Below, in pieces: positions 4,838 to 7,448 of a DNA stretch of 7,448 bases; position 1 is the stretch's first letter; every line of letters starts with the position of its first letter. A program made the position numbers and the translations under genes. The DNA is from an uncultured Actinomycetes bacterium (GTDB lineage Bacteria; Actinomycetota; Actinomycetes; Nanopelagicales; Nanopelagicaceae): contig CAIXVA010000231.1 in the NCBI GenBank assembly GCA_903922745.1, positions 1 to 7,448 on the forward strand, given 5' to 3'. Below the pieces are notes generated by a model. It saw only the letters and a program-made list of their open reading frames with translations, ran no database searches and was not told the DNA's origin.

Positions 4838-5800
4838 CTACTTCTTCGTATATCCCGTCGGGCACTTTGGATTGATTGCAGTAACTTTTTTACTCAACTT
4901 GCCTTTAATACAGGTAATTGTTGTCGCTTTAGCAGCAGCCTTTGTAGCAGTAGGCGTCGGAGTAGAAGTTGGCATCATTGTTGCTGTGGGAGTAGGAGTT
5001 GCGGTTGCTACTGGAGTAGGAGTTGGTGTTGGTGCGGCTAACTTTGCAAGATATTGCTGCCCCGCCACCTTGTCTGCGGCCAAGTTCTTGGATCGCGCAT
5101 CGGCGTTATATTTAGAGACACACGTCGACTCCCCATATAACTGTCGCATTATCGCTGCGTCATAGTCATTCAATTTTGATTGACCGTACACTTTGAATTT
5201 ACTCGTGTTGTAAACAGTTACTAAGGATTCCTTCGCCCCATTAGCAACATCTGGCACACCTAACATATTTCCTATTTCATTTTCAATAGAAAGTATAAAG
5301 GTTGTTTCGCTTCTGAAATTAGTGAAATTACTTGGCCAAAGCTTTGGATCAAGAAGTTGAATCGCACCTTTTTGTATAAAACTATCGAATGCCCATAAAC
5401 CAAAATTACCACCGGTGGTTTCAGTTGGAATAATTCCTTTACTTAATAATGTGTAGCCAATTGTAATATCTGGATTCTTCGATGCATCTACCTTTTGAAA
5501 TGCAATTGAATCCAAAACTTCACCGTAATTGTTAAAGGCCTGCTCTAGCCAGCCTTGTTCGATGTCCGAGAAGGCTGTCGAAACTTGATCCGTCCTGATA
5601 AATGTTGCATTGCTTGACCAAGTAATTACTCTCACCGGCTCTGAATTTTTCCAATTCGCAGATGGCATTTTTTCAAAACTTAATTTCGAATACTCAATAA
5701 TTGGGCAATCTTCGGCATTGGCTGGGCTGATTGCTGAAACTGAAAAGAGAGATGTCATAAGGACCAAAAGAGATAGCAAGACCTTGAGTGACTTTTTCAT
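4838..5800 (-). CDS. Secreted matrixin-like pseudo-metalloprotease with Pro/Thr linker and two-Cys tail
   Basis: The 320-residue protein begins with a Sec signal peptide (KK, hydrophobic core to about 23, predicted cut after ANA at 29). Residues about 55-225 follow the order of matrixin/metzincin proteases: FNNYGEVLDSIAFQKV, then NPDITIGYT (109-117) like the usual ADI-I-F strand, ILSIENEIGNMLGVPD (169-184) where the zinc motif HExxHxxGxxH should be, and YDAAIMRQLYG (213-223) like the closing LYG. The three zinc ligands read Asn174, Asn178 and Asp184, while Glu175 and Gly181 remain. A Pro/Thr-rich linker (257-286) leads to a tail of TTITCIKGK and NPKCPTGYTKK type with Cys297/Cys313. Proteolysis is unlikely; binding or a structural role at the cell surface is inferred. 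The gene looks more AT-rich than its neighbours. It ends 2 bases from the MshD-like stop. Confidence 0.65.
   Translation of the reverse strand: MKKSLKVLLSLLVLMTSLFSVSAISPANAEDCPIIEYSKLSFEKMPSANWKNSEPVRVITWSSNATFIRTDQVSTAFSDIEQGWLEQAFNNYGEVLDSIAFQKVDASKNPDITIGYTLLSKGIIPTETTGGNFGLWAFDSFIQKGAIQLLDPKLWPSNFTNFRSETTFILSIENEIGNMLGVPDVANGAKESLVTVYNTSKFKVYGQSKLNDYDAAIMRQLYGESTCVSKYNADARSKNLAADKVAGQQYLAKLAAPTPTPTPVATATPTPTATMMPTSTPTPTATKAAAKATTITCIKGKLSKKVTAINPKCPTGYTKK
4943..5032 (-). repeat. Low-complexity Pro/Thr-coding repeat (linker)
   Basis: About 30 codons of alternating Pro, Thr and Ala (residues 257-286 of the secreted protein) give a 6-base near-repeat that reads GGAGTA/GGAGTT on the plus strand. 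Such linkers are extended and often separate a secreted domain from an attachment module. The DNA could change length by slippage. Confidence 0.8.
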
Positions 5801-5806
5801 TACGAG

Positions 5807-5812
5807 AGAGTA
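5807..5812 (-). promoter_or_regulatory. -10 element (TACTCT) of a leaderless transcript for the secreted protein
   Basis: TACTCT ends 6 bases before the ATG at 5800, within the 46-base gap after the aminotransferase gene. No Shine-Dalgarno precedes the ATG, which supports leaderless initiation. No clear -35 box is seen. Confidence 0.5.
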
Positions 5813-5846
5813 ACCAAATAGCGAGAAAAAGTACTGCTGAAGTAGG

Positions 5847-7199
5847 TTAACTTTCGATTAATTGAGCACACATAATGCGAAAAGCGTGCGTGTGGGCATC
5901 AACATCAGCTGCAGTTGTATCCGGGCACATCAACGCCATGTTGTGGAACGGGGTAATCAAGAAGCCATCATTCAACATACGCAAGTGGATGTACTGCTCT
6001 AGCTCAAAGTCCCCAGCGTTATTGGCATCTGCCCCAGTAACTGGTGCAACCTTGCCGAACATGTACTCACCACGTGCACCTAAACGATTACAGGTCCATG
6101 GCAAATCAAACTCAGTAATCGCAGCATCAACGCCATCTGACCAACGTGTTCCGAGTTCAACCATGCGATCAAAGTTTTCTTGAGTTAGTACATTAGTCAA
6201 CGTCGCACGCATCGCAGCCAATGACAAAGCATTACCGGCCAATGTTCCACCGACGCCGCCCGTATCAATAATTTCAAGTTCAACCATTGACTTAATCTTG
6301 TCTGCGATCGCTTGTGTCATTCCAAATGTTCCGGTTGGAATACCGCCACCGATAGCTTTACCAATTGTTAAGAAATCTGGTTTTAATCCTTGATCTGCTG
6401 TCATGCCACCAGGGCCCACAGAGATTGTGTGGGTCTCATCAATAATCAAGATCGTTCCGTACTTCTTTGCTAACTCCTGCACGGCCTCTAAATAACCAGC
6501 CTGAGGCAAAACAATGCCCACATTTGTCATTGCAGGCTCCATCAAGATCGCCGCAACATCACCATGTGCCAGGGCTTTTTCCATGCCTGCAATGTCATTG
6601 AACTCAACAACTCTTGTTGTTTGATCAAGGGCCACAGGTGCTCCGATATTTCCTTCTCGGGTTACCGTGTTTCCACTTGTATCTAGCGTTGCAAAGGTTT
6701 CATCTACTGATCCGTGATAGCAACGATCAATCACAACAATCTTTGAACGCCCAGTAATCATGCGGCTATAGCGGATAACGTGGCGGTTTGCATCGGTGGC
6801 CGACACTGTGAACTGCCACAGTGGCACACCAAAGCGCCGTGCAAGCTCTGCTGAAACAAGTGCAGCATCTTGTGTGGGCAGCATTGCTGTAATGCCCTTA
6901 CCTGCTTGTTCTCTAATAGCAGCAACTGTTGCATCTGGTGAATGGCCAGTCATCGAGCCGGTATCGCCTAAACAAAAATCTATATAGGTATTGCCATCAA
7001 CATCGGTAAAACGTGCACCTTTAGCTTTATCAATAAAGATCGGATATGCCCCAGGCCATTTAGCCATCCAAGACATAGGAACGCCTCCAGGCATGTTCTT
7101 TTGGCCCTCTTTAAACATCTCACCACTTTTAGGGTGCAGTTTTAGAAAGCGTTCATCTTCGATTTTTCGTAGCTGAGCTAAACGGTCGCGATTAATCAT
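5847..7199 (-). CDS. Class III PLP-dependent aminotransferase / aminomutase, substrate unassigned
   Basis: The 450-residue protein is full length for the glutamate-1-semialdehyde aminomutase-like branch of fold-type I PLP enzymes. PLP would be bound by Lys281 in FLTIGKAIGGGIPTG (277-290), with Asp254 in IIDETHT contacting the pyridine nitrogen and CYHG (160-163) stacking near the ring. The N-terminal substrate and dimer region includes GARFTDVDGNTYIDF and GHSPDA. The phosphate-binding loop reads SATDANR (133-139) rather than the usual SG(T/S)EA, marking a divergent subgroup. A role in haem synthesis is doubtful because of this loop and the lack of hem genes nearby. Typical annotation would be 'aspartate aminotransferase family', which does not define the substrate. 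It follows the aldose epimerase by 9 bases. TAGGAT just upstream can be read as a Shine-Dalgarno (AGGA) or as a -10 box. Confidence 0.85.
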   Translation of the reverse strand: MINRDRLAQLRKIEDERFLKLHPKSGEMFKEGQKNMPGGVPMSWMAKWPGAYPIFIDKAKGARFTDVDGNTYIDFCLGDTGSMTGHSPDATVAAIREQAGKGITAMLPTQDAALVSAELARRFGVPLWQFTVSATDANRHVIRYSRMITGRSKIVVIDRCYHGSVDETFATLDTSGNTVTREGNIGAPVALDQTTRVVEFNDIAGMEKALAHGDVAAILMEPAMTNVGIVLPQAGYLEAVQELAKKYGTILIIDETHTISVGPGGMTADQGLKPDFLTIGKAIGGGIPTGTFGMTQAIADKIKSMVELEIIDTGGVGGTLAGNALSLAAMRATLTNVLTQENFDRMVELGTRWSDGVDAAITEFDLPWTCNRLGARGEYMFGKVAPVTGADANNAGDFELEQYIHLRMLNDGFLITPFHNMALMCPDTTAADVDAHTHAFRIMCAQLIES

Positions 7200-7205
7200 G
7201 AACTA

Positions 7206-7211
7206 ATCCTA
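7206..7211 (-). promoter_or_regulatory. TAGGAT: dual-reading -10 or Shine-Dalgarno before the aminotransferase
   Basis: The hexamer ends 6 bases before the ATG at 7199 and its first three bases are the stop codon of the epimerase gene. AGGA within it is a reasonable ribosome-binding site at 8 bases from the ATG, so co-transcription with the epimerase is at least as likely as a leaderless start. Confidence 0.35.
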
Positions 7212-7448
7212 TTCAAGAGATTCAAATACAAAGAGCGCTTCAATGTAGTTCTCACCACTAATGCCTAAGTTCTGCGCATCAGGTGGTGCGGTCTGTGGCT
7301 CTAAACAAACTCCATCGGAATCTTCACTATAAACAACCCACCATGGTGCATCGCACTCAATAGAAATCCGTGCCACATCCTCCCAAACAACAGCTGGTGT
7401 GCCCTTGATGCCTGTAAAGGCATCATCCCAAGGAGGAGGTGTTGGCGC
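7209..7448 (-). CDS. Aldose 1-epimerase (galactose mutarotase-like), C-terminal 79 residues; 5' end outside the window
   Basis: The last 79 codons of a leftward gene enter from the right edge and end at TAG 7209-7211. They read PPPWDDAFTG near the cut, then CDAPWWVVYSEDSDGVCLEPQTAPPDAQN. The WDDAFTG and CLEPQT-x-PPDA-N segments are hallmarks of the GalM family, which interconverts alpha and beta anomers of hexoses; the Glu in LEPQT (50th visible residue) corresponds to the catalytic base. The start, total length and N-terminal histidines cannot be seen. The 9-base gap to the aminotransferase suggests one operon, though no shared pathway is obvious. Confidence 0.85.
   Translation of the reverse strand, partial: APTPPPWDDAFTGIKGTPAVVWEDVARISIECDAPWWVVYSEDSDGVCLEPQTAPPDAQNLGISGENYIEALFVFESLE

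Noticed and set aside
4833..4840. Bidirectional terminator between the convergent MshD-like and secreted genes
   Set aside because: The two stop codons are 2 bases apart, and I see no GC-rich hairpin with flanking T-runs.
4825..4860. Frameshift or single nonsense mutation truncating the MshD-like gene
   Set aside because: Reading past the TAG gives no MshD-like C-terminus, and the sequence there codes the conserved tail of the convergent gene. The end was replaced, not simply interrupted.
4872..5165. Plus-strand ORF coding a Gly/Val-rich protein
   Set aside because: It is the complement of the Pro/Thr linker of the secreted protein. Its regular GV pattern comes from the 6-base repeat, and it has no start signal.
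5249..5281. Active zinc-protease motif in the secreted protein
   Set aside because: The Glu is present but both HExxH histidines are Asn. A third-position Asp is tolerated in some metzincins, but two missing histidines argue against zinc binding.
1..7448. tRNA/rRNA genes, CRISPR arrays, insertion sequences, attachment sites
   Set aside because: I found no cloverleaf-like segments, regularly spaced repeats, transposase or integrase motifs, or flanking inverted repeats; almost all of the window is explained by genes.

Overview
The window looks like a chromosomal segment of a small-genome, low-GC actinobacterium, most likely a freshwater planktonic lineage such as the Nanopelagicales (acI). The reasons are an orphan OmpR-type regulator that reads as GlnR, a mycothiol synthase-type acetyltransferase, a DUF4395 protein, a YgfZ/FABP cluster typical of Actinobacteria, a base composition that looks mid-40s % GC by eye, very short intergenic gaps, and a secreted protein with a Pro/Thr linker and a two-cysteine tail of a kind I associate with planktonic actinobacteria. 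The lineage is inferred, not proven.

Layout. Bases 1-3198 hold a leftward cluster, read from right to left: a short cysteine-containing leader peptide, a DUF4395 membrane protein, a Nur-like Fur-family repressor, the folate-dependent Fe-S protein YgfZ, a 42-residue membrane peptide, a nitrobindin/FABP-family protein, and an asparaginase II-type protein cut by the left edge. The leader peptide, the 42-residue peptide and the partial asparaginase are easy to miss: two are very short and the third runs off the window. A membrane-anchored thioredoxin (3251-3676, leftward) lies just upstream of the cluster. Its most upstream possible start abuts glnR (3676-4356, rightward). glnR is followed after 2 bases by an unusually short, single-domain MshD-like acetyltransferase (4359-4835).

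From 4838 everything is leftward again: a secreted protein whose core resembles a matrixin metalloprotease with its zinc-binding histidines replaced, a class III PLP aminotransferase, and the 3' end of an aldose 1-epimerase.

Working together. The central block joins thiol redox (thioredoxin, DUF4395, mycothiol synthase), Fe-S cluster maintenance (YgfZ), haem/NO chemistry (FABP/nitrobindin) and metal-dependent repression (Fur/Nur). A cysteine codon two codons before the leader peptide's stop suggests that cysteine supply sets expression of the block. From memory, M. tuberculosis has a comparable set (FABP-like Rv0813c, thioredoxin Rv0816c, GlnR Rv0818, MshD Rv0819), so most of this block is conserved actinobacterial context rather than an island.

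A second theme is transcript architecture. Seven of the twelve visible starts have a TANNNT hexamer ending exactly 6 bases before the ATG, the spacing expected of leaderless mRNAs. The best candidates for new biology are the leaderless cysteine leader peptide, the pseudo-metalloprotease and the minimal mycothiol synthase.
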